Shown piece by piece: positions 36,113 through 44,251 of a DNA stretch of 64,000 bases; the first letter of the stretch is position 1, and each line of letters starts with the position of its first letter. The stretch is from Burkholderia anthina (lineage in GTDB: Bacteria; Pseudomonadota; Gammaproteobacteria; Burkholderiales; Burkholderiaceae). Below the pieces are notes generated by a model, which ran no database searches, was not told where the DNA came from, and was given only the letters and a program-made list of their open reading frames with translations. The stretch spans positions 62,001 to 126,000 of the forward strand of contig NZ_CM003769.1 of the NCBI RefSeq assembly GCF_001547525.1, in the 5' to 3' direction. A program made the position numbers and the translations under genes.

Positions 36113-37123
36113 ATGCATTCCGCTCCGCTGTCGTCCGCCGCAAGCCTTGCCGACACCGCGCCTGACGCGCTGCCGTTGATCCGGCGCTTCGCCAGCGAGG
36201 ATGTCGATACCCACGCGGAATGCACGCACGGCTGGTCGATCCGGCTCGATCAGTTGTCGCCCGGGCCGTTCCGCGGCACGCTGCACGAAATCCGCTTCGA
36301 CGGCATGCAATTGCTGCGCGAACGCGTGAACCGCGCGCTGCTCAAGCGCGGCAACCAATGCGCCGGCAGGACGTCGTTCAGCATCCCGCTGGAAACCGCT
36401 GGCGCCGGCTTCTGCGGCGGCGCGCCGCTGCGCGACAAGGCCCTGCTCGTCTCCGGCGGCACCGCGCTGCCGGAACTGCGCACGCCCGACCATCAGGACG
36501 TGGTGCTGTTGACGGTGCCCAACGACACGCTGCACCGACTGGCGTGGCTCGGCGATCGGGACGAAGACGGCGACCGCGTATCGTCGGGCGACACCCGCAT
36601 CCTGCGGGTGCCCGCCGCGCGCCATCACGTGTTGACCTCGTTGCTGATGGCCGGCTTCGACGCGGCCGATACGCCGGAGCGCCCGCTCACGCGGCCGCAC
36701 ACAGGCAAGTCGCTGCGCGACGCCATTCTGGTCGAACTCGTGCACGCGATGGAGGCGGCCGGCCGCCCCGTCCGGCTCGAGCCGTCCGCGCGGCACCGCG
36801 TCGTCGATCGCGTACGCGAACTCGTCGCGGCGCGGCCCGATGTTCCGTTGACCGTGCTGGACGTATGCCGCGAAGTCGGCGCGAGCCGGCGCAAATTGCA
36901 GTATTGCTTCGAGGAAATCCTCGGCACGCACCCCGCGTGGTACCTGCGCGTGCTGCGGCTGAACGCGGTGCGCCGCGAACTGCGCGAACATTCCCCGGCG
37001 AGCGCGTCGGTCAGCGATGTCGCGTGCCGCTGGGGCTTCTGGCACCTGAGCCGGTTCGCGTCGCACTACCGGGAACTGTTCGGCGAACTGCCGTCCGACA
37101 CGCTCAAACGCCCACCGCGATAA
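36113..37123 (+). CDS. AraC-family transcriptional regulator (EutR/FeaR-like length)
   Basis: 336 aa from the ATG at 36113, with no clear ribosome site. N-terminal sensing domain of about 220 residues; the C-terminal DNA-binding domain has VLDVCREVGASRRKLQYCFE and SVSDVACRWGFWHLSRFASH. The pattern resembles EutR-type AraC regulators that respond to amines or small metabolites. It is followed 78 bp later by the outer-membrane, MFS and amidase genes in the same direction, which it probably activates through the dyad at 37168-37190. Confidence 0.83.
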   Translation: MHSAPLSSAASLADTAPDALPLIRRFASEDVDTHAECTHGWSIRLDQLSPGPFRGTLHEIRFDGMQLLRERVNRALLKRGNQCAGRTSFSIPLETAGAGFCGGAPLRDKALLVSGGTALPELRTPDHQDVVLLTVPNDTLHRLAWLGDRDEDGDRVSSGDTRILRVPAARHHVLTSLLMAGFDAADTPERPLTRPHTGKSLRDAILVELVHAMEAAGRPVRLEPSARHRVVDRVRELVAARPDVPLTVLDVCREVGASRRKLQYCFEEILGTHPAWYLRVLRLNAVRRELREHSPASASVSDVACRWGFWHLSRFASHYRELFGELPSDTLKRPPR

Positions 37124-37167
37124 TTACCAAAAGCGGATAACGCCCCGGATTTTGACGTTCCTAGACT

Positions 37168-37190
37168 CCGTACACATTTCAACTGTACGG
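37168..37190. promoter_or_regulatory. Inverted repeat upstream of the outer-membrane/amidase operon
   Basis: CCGTACA and TGTACGG form perfect 7-bp arms around 9 bases, ending 11 bp before the ATG at 37202. It lies in the short gap after the AraC gene. Its position overlapping the ribosome-site region suggests an operator or an mRNA hairpin controlling translation. Confidence 0.45.
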
Positions 37191-37201
37191 GGAACGGCAC
37201 G

Positions 37202-38140
37202 ATGGAAATCCTCAGACGTCCGCACGGCGTGCGGCGCTGCCGCACACGCACCACCGCCGTCGCGATCGGCACGTTGGCGGCCACGCTCGCCTGCCAGCAC
37301 GCCCACGCGCTCGAAAACGACGGCCCGATCACGCCGTTCGGCGTATTCGATTTCGGCGCGGGCATCACGCCGCCGCCCACGCCGAACGGCACGCTCGCCA
37401 CCCGCTTCGCGTACTACTCGACCCGCACGATCCGCAACGGCGGCAATGCCGACTTCTCGCTGACGGTCGCGTCCTGGAGCCTGGCGTACATCCGGATGAC
37501 GAACGCGAAACTGTTCGGCGCGAACGTCGGCTTCGGTGCGGTCGTGCCGTTCCTGAACCTGAACGGGCACGTGAACGTACCGACGCCGGCCGGCACGCTC
37601 GCGATGTCGGCCGATCCGACCAACATCGGCGATGCGGACTTCCAGCCGCTGATCCTCGCATGGACCTCGCCGAACCTGTTCGTCAACGTCGCCCTGCAAG
37701 TGCAGGCGCCGACGGGCGCGTATCGCGCCGCCCGCCTCTTCAATCCCGGCGTCAACCACTGGACCTTCTCGCCCATCATCGGCGCGACGTACATCACCGA
37801 TAGCGGATTCGAAATCTCGACCAGCATCGAGATCGATCAGAACACGACGAACCGCGCAACCAACTATCGCAGCGGCACCGGATTACGCCAGGAATTCGCG
37901 CTCGGCCAGCACATCGGCCCGTTCACGGCGGGCTTGGGCGGCTACATCGAGCGGCAGTTGAGCAACGACCACGGCCCGAACGTCGACGGCAACCGTGCGC
38001 GCGTGAATGCGCTGGGCCCGGCGATCAGCTACGTCGAGCCGGGCAAGCCCGCGGTCTGGCTGCATGCGTACAAGGAATTCGGCGCGCAGAACCGCGCGCA
38101 GGGTTACCAGGTCGCGCTGCGTGCCGCGCTGTCGTTCTGA
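37202..38140 (+). CDS. Outer-membrane beta-barrel protein, phenol MetA-pathway family
   Basis: 312 aa with a signal peptide ending near AHA (residues about 34-38). The mature chain consists of alternating hydrophobic/polar strands and ends in an aromatic Phe (AALSF), as outer-membrane barrels do. It resembles the transporter family found with aromatic-degradation operons (Phenol_MetA_deg). It likely admits the substrate of the following MFS carrier and amidase. The start has GGGGAA upstream. Confidence 0.78.
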   Translation: MEILRRPHGVRRCRTRTTAVAIGTLAATLACQHAHALENDGPITPFGVFDFGAGITPPPTPNGTLATRFAYYSTRTIRNGGNADFSLTVASWSLAYIRMTNAKLFGANVGFGAVVPFLNLNGHVNVPTPAGTLAMSADPTNIGDADFQPLILAWTSPNLFVNVALQVQAPTGAYRAARLFNPGVNHWTFSPIIGATYITDSGFEISTSIEIDQNTTNRATNYRSGTGLRQEFALGQHIGPFTAGLGGYIERQLSNDHGPNVDGNRARVNALGPAISYVEPGKPAVWLHAYKEFGAQNRAQGYQVALRAALSF

Positions 38141-38162
38141 TGTTCCGATTCGGGAGCCGTCG

Positions 38163-39395
38163 ATGAATCCGCTTTCCTCAACGCAATCCGCGCCCGCCTA
38201 TACGCATACCGCCCGACAGGCCGGTACCCGCCAGGGCGCCGTGCTGCTGCTCGGCAGCAGTCTCACCGTGATGGGCGCAGTCATGATCGCACCGATCCTG
38301 CCGAAACTCGCGGCGGAATTCGTGCCGGCCGACCCGCGGCTGGCCGCGCTCGTCCCGCTCGTCGCGACCGGCCCCGCGCTCGCGATCGCGCTGTGCGCGC
38401 CGCTCGCCGGCTGGCTGGCCGATCGCGTCGGACGCAAGATGTTGCTGTTGCTCGCGACGCTCGTGTATGGGCTCGTCGGCGCGGCGCCGGCGTGGCTCGA
38501 CAGCCTCGCCGCGATCCTTGTGTGCCGGCTCGCGCTCGGCGCGGCGGAAGCGTGCGTGATGACCTGCTGCACGACGCTGATCGGCGATTACTGGCATGGC
38601 GAACAACGGGTGCGCTACGTGAACCGGCAGGTCGTCACGATCGGGATCGTGGGAACGGTGTTTTTCGTGCTCGGCGGCGCAGCCGGCGAGCACGCGTGGC
38701 GCTATCCGTTCTATCTGTACCTGTTGCCGATCCTGCTCGTGCCGGCGATTGCGACCGTGCTGTGGGAACCGCTACGCGACGGCCTGCCCGCCGAGCCGGC
38801 CGACAGCGACACGCCGCCGGCCGGCAACCGGCTCGCGCCGACGCTCGCGGTCGGCTACGGGCTGATCTGCATCGGCATGGTCGGTTCGTTCGTGGTGCCG
38901 GTGCAGATGCCGCAGTTGATGGTCGACATCGGTCAGCGCTCGTCGACGATGATCGGTGCGGTCGCGGGCGTCGGCCTGCTGTCGACGCTGGCCGGTTCGA
39001 TCGCGTGGCCCTGGTTGCGCGATGCGCTCGGCCGCCGCTTCGTCAACGTCGTGCTCCTGGCGCTGCTCGCGGCGGGCCTGTTCTTGCTGGCCCGCGCGCA
39101 TACGGTGCCAGCCATCGTCGTGGCGGTCGTGATTCACGGCTTCGGCGGCGGCATGCTGGTGCCCAATGCGATTCTGCCGCTGATGCGCACGCTGTCGCTC
39201 GCGATGCGCGGCCGCGGCCTGGGCGGTTTCACGGCCGCGCTCTATCTGGGCCAGTTCGTCAGCCCGCTCGTCGTGCTGGGCTGTGCGCAGGCATTCGGCG
39301 GGTTGCGCGCGGCGGTGTGCGCGATTGCGTCGGGCACGGCCGTCGCCGCATTGTCGTGGTTGTTGCCGGCGCTTCGCCGTCGCGACGACGCATGA
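38163..39395 (+). CDS. MFS transporter
   Basis: 410 aa, 12 helices, with the loop GWLADRVGRKMLLLLAT. The N-terminus (TRQGAVLLLGSSLTVMGAVM) resembles drug:H+ antiporter-1-like carriers, but the operon context argues for uptake. The ATG at 38163 has GGGAG 8 bases upstream and lies 22 bp after the barrel protein. Direction of transport is not decided by sequence. Confidence 0.83.
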   Translation: MNPLSSTQSAPAYTHTARQAGTRQGAVLLLGSSLTVMGAVMIAPILPKLAAEFVPADPRLAALVPLVATGPALAIALCAPLAGWLADRVGRKMLLLLATLVYGLVGAAPAWLDSLAAILVCRLALGAAEACVMTCCTTLIGDYWHGEQRVRYVNRQVVTIGIVGTVFFVLGGAAGEHAWRYPFYLYLLPILLVPAIATVLWEPLRDGLPAEPADSDTPPAGNRLAPTLAVGYGLICIGMVGSFVVPVQMPQLMVDIGQRSSTMIGAVAGVGLLSTLAGSIAWPWLRDALGRRFVNVVLLALLAAGLFLLARAHTVPAIVVAVVIHGFGGGMLVPNAILPLMRTLSLAMRGRGLGGFTAALYLGQFVSPLVVLGCAQAFGGLRAAVCAIASGTAVAALSWLLPALRRRDDA

Positions 39396-39431
39396 CCCAT
39401 TCACGTTTTCCCGTTCCCGAACCCTAGACCC

Positions 39432-40889
39432 ATGAAAGATTTTCAGGCGCTCATCGCCACGCACGACGGCATCGCCCTCGCGGCGCTCGTCCGTGCAAAA
39501 GAAGTACGGCCGACCGAATTGCTGGACGCCGTGCTTGCCAGTCTCGATACGCTCGACCCCGCGCTGAATGCCGTGGCGGAACGACTCGACGACCCGGCGA
39601 GACAGGCCGCGTCGTCCGTCACCGGGCACGAAAGCGTGCTCGCCGGCGTCCCGACGCTGATCAAGGACCTGTTCATGCCCGTGCGCGGCGCGCGGATGTC
39701 GAACGGATCGTTTTTGTTCGGCGACTACCGGCCGGACTTCGACGGCGAACTCGTGGCCCGTCTGCGGCGGGCCGGCATACCGATCGCGGGAACCTCGTTG
39801 TCGCCGGAACTGGGCACGTCGTATTGCACGTCGTCGGCGCGTTTCGGCGTCACGCGCAATCCGTGGCATCCGCACGTGAGCGCCGGCGGTTCGAGCGGCG
39901 CCGCGGCGGCGCTCGTCGCCGCCCGCGTGCTGCCGTTCGCGCACGGCAACGACGGCGGCGGCTCGCTGCGGGTGCCCGCGTCCTGCTGCGGCGTATTCGG
40001 GCTGAAGCCGACGCGCGGCCGAACGCCGAATGGCCCGATGATCGGCGAGGGATGGGCCGGCATGGGCATCAATCACGCGATCACGCGCTCGGTCCGCGAC
40101 AGCGCCGCGCTACTGGACCTGACCGCCGGCGCCGATATCGGCGCGCCCTATGCGTCGCCGCATCAGGCCGACACGTTTCTCGCGGCCACGCAGCGCGATC
40201 CGCGGCCGCTGAGAATCGCCGTGATCGAGCAGGCGCCGCCGTGGCCGCTTCATCCGGCATGCCGGACCGCACTGGACCATACCGTCGCGTTGCTGCGCTC
40301 GCTCGGACATGACGTCGAACCGCTCGACAGTCCCGTCGATTCGGCCGCATTCTATGGCCACGTGTTCACGATCATCGGCGCGCAAACGCGCGCGCTGCTC
40401 GACACGATCGGCGCTCAGCGAAACGCGCCGGTACGCGACGACGAAATCGAGGCGCGTACCCGCATCATCCTGCGCGAAAAGGGCAACGTGAGCGGCGCCG
40501 AATACGCAAGCGCGGTCGACTGGATCCATGCGTTGGGCAGGACGTTCGGCCGGTTGATGGAACGCTACGACGTGTTGCTGACGCCGACGCTCGCGATGCC
40601 GCCGCTCGCGCCAGCCGCCCTCGCGACGGTGGACGACGCGCAATCGTTGAGCGACGTCATCGATCGGTCGCATCGGTTTTCGCCGTTCACCGCGTGGTTC
40701 AACGCGACCGGCCAGCCCGCGATGTCGGTGCCGCTTTATTGGGACGAACAAGGTTTGCCGATCGGCAGCCAGTTCGCGGGGGCATTCGGCGCGGAGTCGC
40801 TGCTGTTCTCGCTCGCCGCTCAGCTCGAACGCGCCGCGCCGTGGGCCGATCGAGCCCCGCCGGTGTGCGTCGGGCTGTCGGGCGCGTGA
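39432..40889 (+). CDS. Amidase-signature hydrolase, NylA-like
   Basis: 485 aa. The Ser-cisSer-Lys triad is readable as Lys78 (TLIKDLF), Ser154 (SAGGSSGAAAA) and Ser178 (GNDGGGSLRVP), with GLKPTRGRTP after it. Family knowledge: the closest architecture I recognise is 6-aminohexanoate-cyclic-dimer hydrolase (NylA, about 490 aa), but amidase-signature enzymes vary widely in substrate. It ends the AraC-regulated operon. A role in hydrolysing an imported amide, releasing an amine and acid, is inferred. Confidence 0.87.
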   Translation: MKDFQALIATHDGIALAALVRAKEVRPTELLDAVLASLDTLDPALNAVAERLDDPARQAASSVTGHESVLAGVPTLIKDLFMPVRGARMSNGSFLFGDYRPDFDGELVARLRRAGIPIAGTSLSPELGTSYCTSSARFGVTRNPWHPHVSAGGSSGAAAALVAARVLPFAHGNDGGGSLRVPASCCGVFGLKPTRGRTPNGPMIGEGWAGMGINHAITRSVRDSAALLDLTAGADIGAPYASPHQADTFLAATQRDPRPLRIAVIEQAPPWPLHPACRTALDHTVALLRSLGHDVEPLDSPVDSAAFYGHVFTIIGAQTRALLDTIGAQRNAPVRDDEIEARTRIILREKGNVSGAEYASAVDWIHALGRTFGRLMERYDVLLTPTLAMPPLAPAALATVDDAQSLSDVIDRSHRFSPFTAWFNATGQPAMSVPLYWDEQGLPIGSQFAGAFGAESLLFSLAAQLERAAPWADRAPPVCVGLSGA

Positions 40890-41131
40890 CCGGTTCGGTG
40901 GCGAGCGGCAGGTGCACGGCAGCCGGGTTTGAGCCTCGCGTGCGACGATCATCGGTGGTCGAAGCAGTCGGTGTGCCAGCCGCGGCCGAGCGTAGCGTCG
41001 CGCGAACGCGCTACCGCCCCACCGGCGGCGGCGGCCGTGCCGGAATCCGTGCCAGGGCGGGCTCGACTGATCGGATGAATCCGCGCCGCCCGCGAGGACG
41101 GCCATCGCCGCACCCGGCCGACATACACGCG
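40890..41131. other. Intergenic region before the TetR promoter
   Basis: About 240 bp after the amidase gene with no supported gene or terminator. GC-rich filler with several short imperfect dyads; nothing specific recognised before the promoter at 41132. Confidence 0.3.
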
Positions 41132-41161
41132 TTGACATCGGAACCGATCGGTCCATATAAT
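41132..41161 (+). promoter_or_regulatory. Near-consensus sigma-70 promoter with embedded TetR-type operator
   Basis: TTGACA at 41132-41137 and TATAAT at 41156-41161 are both perfect consensus hexamers, separated by 18 bases. The spacer contains GGAACCGATCGGTCC (41140-41154), whose core ACCGATCGGT is a perfect 10-bp palindrome. A very strong promoter occluded by a repressor is the simplest reading. A related site precedes the efflux gene (41818-41833). Confidence 0.8.
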
Positions 41162-41202
41162 GAATCCAACTTCAGGCACCGCATCGTTTGCGAAACCGAT
41201 CA

Positions 41203-41799
41203 ATGGCAAAACCCGCTGGCGTGGGCCGTCCCCGCGAATTCGAACTTGGCGATGCCGCGCGCGACGCGATGGACGTTTTCTGGGATCGCGGCTATGAAGG
41301 CGCGTCCCTGCCCGACCTGATCGCCGGCACCGGCCTGTCTCGCGGCAGCCTGTACAAGGCGTTCGGCGACAAGAAGGCGCTGCTGCTGGCGGCGCTCGAT
41401 CTGTATATGGCCGACGGGCTCAAGGCGACCGCGGACATCCTGTCGCAACCGGGGCCCGTGAAGAATGCGATTCGCGACTCGCTGCTGCGCTATGCGCGGC
41501 TCTCCGTCGGCGACGCAGGCCGGCGGGGATGTCTCGCCGTCGCGATGACCACCGAACTGGCCGCACGCGACGCCGATGTCGCGGAACGCACGGGGCGCCT
41601 GTTCCGGCGCCTGCAGCAACTCTATGCGGGCGCGATCGTCCGCGGCCAGGCGAGCGGCGAGATCCCCGAGCAGGACGAACAGGTGCTGGCACGTTTGCTT
41701 GTCTGCCAGATCGAGGGCATGCGCGTGCTGGGGAAAACCGGCGTGGCCGAAAGCGACATGCTCGCGCTGGTCGACCGCACGATGCGCATCCTCGACTGA
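41203..41799 (+). CDS. TetR/AcrR-family repressor
   Basis: 198 aa from the ATG at 41203. HTH: ASLPDLIAGTGLSRGSLYKAFGDKKALL (two overlapping segments, residues about 30-57). The C-terminal ligand domain resembles the AcuR/NemR-like class (GCLAVAMTTELAARD). It is transcribed from a strong promoter carrying its probable operator and is followed 50 bp later by an efflux gene with a similar operator, so it most likely represses both. Confidence 0.87.
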   Translation: MAKPAGVGRPREFELGDAARDAMDVFWDRGYEGASLPDLIAGTGLSRGSLYKAFGDKKALLLAALDLYMADGLKATADILSQPGPVKNAIRDSLLRYARLSVGDAGRRGCLAVAMTTELAARDADVAERTGRLFRRLQQLYAGAIVRGQASGEIPEQDEQVLARLLVCQIEGMRVLGKTGVAESDMLALVDRTMRILD

Positions 41800-41817
41800 T
41801 ATTTTTTTACCCAATTT

Positions 41818-41833
41818 GGAACCGAATAGTTCC
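41818..41833. promoter_or_regulatory. Second TetR-type operator, before the efflux gene
   Basis: GGAACCGAATAGTTCC: perfect 5-bp arms GGAAC/GTTCC around CGAATA. It shares its first eight bases, GGAACCGA, with the site in the tetR promoter. It lies 16 bp before the efflux start codon. Confidence 0.6.
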
Positions 41834-41849
41834 GTATGGAGAGCCGTCC

Positions 41850-43331
41850 ATGTCACGGAATGACCCCGTATCACCCGACCCGCGTCGCTGGGCCATGTTT
41901 TCGGTTCTGCTCGTCGGCGCGTTCCTGCCGCCGCTGGATTTCTTCATCGTCAACGTCGCGCTGCCGTCGATTCGCGCGGAACTGGGCGCCTCGTCGTCGG
42001 CCGAGCAACTCGTCATTTCGTCGTATGCGGGCCTGTACGCGGTGACGCTGATCACCGGCGGGCGATTGGGCGACCTGTTCGGCCGCGGCCGCGTGTTTTT
42101 TCTCGGGTTGATCGGCTTTGCGATCGCCTCGACGCTGTGCGGTCTCGCGAGTTCGCCGTCGACGCTCATCGTCGGTCGCGCGTTGCAGGGCGTGACGGCC
42201 GCGATCATGGCGCCGCAGGCGCTCGCTTCGATCCAGGCGATCTTCCCCGAATCGGAAAAGCCGCTCGCGCTCAGCTTGTACGGCGCGGTGTTCGGCCTCG
42301 CCGCCGTGGTCGGGCAGGCGCTCGGCGGGATTCTGATCTCGCTGAATCTGTTGAATCTGGGTTGGCGCACGATCTTCCTCGTCAACCTGCCGCTCGCGAT
42401 TCTGGTCGTCCTGTTCGGGATTCCGCTGTTGAAGGAAACGCGTGCGCAGCACGCGCGCAAGCTCGACCTCGGCGGCACCGCGCTGTCGATGCTGACGCTG
42501 GGCGCGCTGATCGTGCTGCTGATCGAGGGGCGCGAAGCAGGCTGGCCCGTATGGGCATGGGCGTCGCTGCTCGCGGTGCCGGCCCTCGCGTGGTGCTTCT
42601 GGCGCTACGAGCGCCGGCTGGGCGGCCGCGGCGGCGCACCGCTGCTCGACCCGGCCGCGCTGCGCGCACCGGGGTTGGGCCGCGCGTTGCTGATCGCGCT
42701 GGTGCTGTATTCGATCGGCGCGTTCTTCCTGCTGTTCTCGGTGTATCTGCAGAATGCGTTGCACGTCGACGCGCTGAGCGCGGGCCTCGTGTTCTTGCCG
42801 TTCGGCGTGGGGTTCCTGCTCGGCCCGTTGTCGACGCCTTTCTGTGCACGTGTCATCGGCGCTTACGTCAATCCGTTCGGCATCAGCCTGGAGATCGTCG
42901 GGCTCGTCGGCCTCGCAGGGTTGATCGATGGCACGCCGGTCGGGATGCCGCTCGCTGCCGCACCGCTCGCCGCCGCTCTCTTCGTCATCGGTTTCGGACA
43001 AGGGCTCGCACTGCCGACGCTGATGCGCATGGTGACCGGGCGCGTCGCACCGGCGCTGTCCGGCATGATCGCCGGCATCGCCAGTTCGACGCTGCAGGTC
43101 AGCACGTCGCTCAGCGTGGCGATCATCGGCGGCATTTTTTATGCGACGCTCGGCACGCACGAGGATCCGGCGTCCATCGCGCACGCGTTCATCGTCGCAC
43201 TCCTGTCGATCTCGTTTTTCCTTGCTGTCGGCGCCGCGCTGGGCATCTCGCTCGCACGCGCGCCCGCCGCGCACACGTCGATGCGGGCTGCTCCCCGGCC
43301 GGCATTCAGCGCCGAACGCGAACGGCCGTAG
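41850..43331 (+). CDS. MFS multidrug efflux pump, 14-helix EmrB/DHA2 type
   Basis: 493 aa. DHA2 motifs: FLPPLDFFIVNVALPSI (helix 1, motif D1), LITGGRLGDLFGRGR (motif A) and GLAAVVGQALGGILI (motif C, antiporter), with about 14 helices. The ATG at 41850 has GGAGAG upstream. Under the adjacent TetR repressor it is expected to export a toxic organic compound. No membrane-fusion EmrA partner is nearby. Confidence 0.88.
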   Translation: MSRNDPVSPDPRRWAMFSVLLVGAFLPPLDFFIVNVALPSIRAELGASSSAEQLVISSYAGLYAVTLITGGRLGDLFGRGRVFFLGLIGFAIASTLCGLASSPSTLIVGRALQGVTAAIMAPQALASIQAIFPESEKPLALSLYGAVFGLAAVVGQALGGILISLNLLNLGWRTIFLVNLPLAILVVLFGIPLLKETRAQHARKLDLGGTALSMLTLGALIVLLIEGREAGWPVWAWASLLAVPALAWCFWRYERRLGGRGGAPLLDPAALRAPGLGRALLIALVLYSIGAFFLLFSVYLQNALHVDALSAGLVFLPFGVGFLLGPLSTPFCARVIGAYVNPFGISLEIVGLVGLAGLIDGTPVGMPLAAAPLAAALFVIGFGQGLALPTLMRMVTGRVAPALSGMIAGIASSTLQVSTSLSVAIIGGIFYATLGTHEDPASIAHAFIVALLSISFFLAVGAALGISLARAPAAHTSMRAAPRPAFSAERERP

Positions 43332-43391
43332 TCGCCCGTCGTCGCCCGTATCGGCACTCATCGCTGTGGCAGTCCGACCTGGAGGTTCCGC

Positions 43392-43700
43392 ATGTATTTC
43401 GTCGTTTCCTATCGCCGAGCCGCGGGCACGCGGTTCGATTCACGTTACTACGTCGAGCAACACATTCCACTCGTGGAAAAATCCTGGAAACCGTACGGGC
43501 TCGAATACGTCGACGCTTTCTTTCCGGCACGTGAGGATAGCGAACTGATCGTCGTGGCGATGTGCCGCTTCACGGATCGAGCCGCGCTGGACGCCGCGTT
43601 CGCATCCGCGCGGACGGCAGACGTCATGGCCGACATCGATGCGTTCACCGATATCGAGCCCGATCGGCACATCGCGGACGTGTTCTCGCGGGTGCCGTAA
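43392..43700 (+). CDS. EthD-family small protein
   Basis: 102 aa, ferredoxin-like dimeric alpha/beta-barrel family. Visible pattern: YYVEQHIPLVEKSWKPYG, the His-Pro-type signature of EthD and related monooxygenase-like proteins. GGAGG precedes the ATG. It follows the efflux gene by 60 bp and may be co-transcribed. EthD proteins accompany oxidative degradation but their biochemical role is unclear. Confidence 0.82.
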   Translation: MYFVVSYRRAAGTRFDSRYYVEQHIPLVEKSWKPYGLEYVDAFFPAREDSELIVVAMCRFTDRAALDAAFASARTADVMADIDAFTDIEPDRHIADVFSRVP

Positions 43701-43735
43701 CGGCGATCGCGCGCTACCGTGCATCGGTTCCGGCC

Positions 43736-43765
43736 GGCGCTATCGGTCACTTGTCCGATAGCGCC
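43736..43765. terminator. Perfect 11-bp hairpin after the EthD gene
   Basis: GGCGCTATCGG and CCGATAGCGCC form an uninterrupted 11-bp stem with an 8-base loop, 36 bp after the EthD stop codon. No T-run follows on either side, so it is a terminator-like hairpin or an operator; the position favours transcription end or mRNA protection. Confidence 0.5.
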
Positions 43766-43830
43766 GCGAACGACCGGGTGTCAGGATAGGCAACCGTCAC
43801 GCGAATACATGAACCGGGAGGATGACTGCA

Positions 43831-44130
43831 ATGTCGGTACGTCAAATCTTCATCGTTGAATTGGCGAGCGGCCTGCCCCGTGCGTTCGGCGTGCTCGCCG
43901 TCGTGACTGGCCTGTTTCGGATCGGCATCGCGGTGCGTCGCGGAAAGCACGCGGGCGCGCCGTCGCGAACGATCTCATGCGGGGCGCGGACCGCGCTGGC
44001 CGGCGCGCTGCTTTCGTGCGAAGCCGTCGGTGCCGTCTACTTCGCGATCGCGGCGTTGGGGTACGGTTGGGCCGACACCGACGCAACGGCCACGACTCGG
44101 CGGAAACGGGTGAACGACTGGCCGACTTGA
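43831..44130 (+). pseudogene. Truncated DUF308-family membrane protein, decayed copy
   Basis: 99 codons from ATG 43831 (GGGAGG upstream). Residues about 14-70 align with the C-terminal part of the intact DUF308 protein at 46022-46597: shared blocks include AVRR-KHAGA, SALAG/TALAG and AVGALYF/AVGAVYF. About 90 N-terminal residues and a segment of about 16 residues between the last two blocks are missing, and the tail is unrelated. It is probably a relic of duplication; a residual two-helix peptide could still be made. Confidence 0.65.
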
Positions 44131-44251
44131 ACGGCGCAACCGCCGTTTTCGACACGCGGGATAAACCATCGGACGAGCGGGCTTCAAAGGCCGCACCGGC
44201 CGGGCCGTCTGTCCGCGCAAACACACGCAAGCGTCCGCATCGCGGATCGCG

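Noticed and set aside
34481..37123. 880-codon frame running into the AraC gene
   Set aside because: Antisense or wrong-frame extension through the aldehyde dehydrogenase; only the last 336 codons show AraC homology.
41800..41812. T-rich run after the TetR gene as an intrinsic terminator
   Set aside because: No GC hairpin precedes the seven-T run, and the co-directional efflux gene follows.
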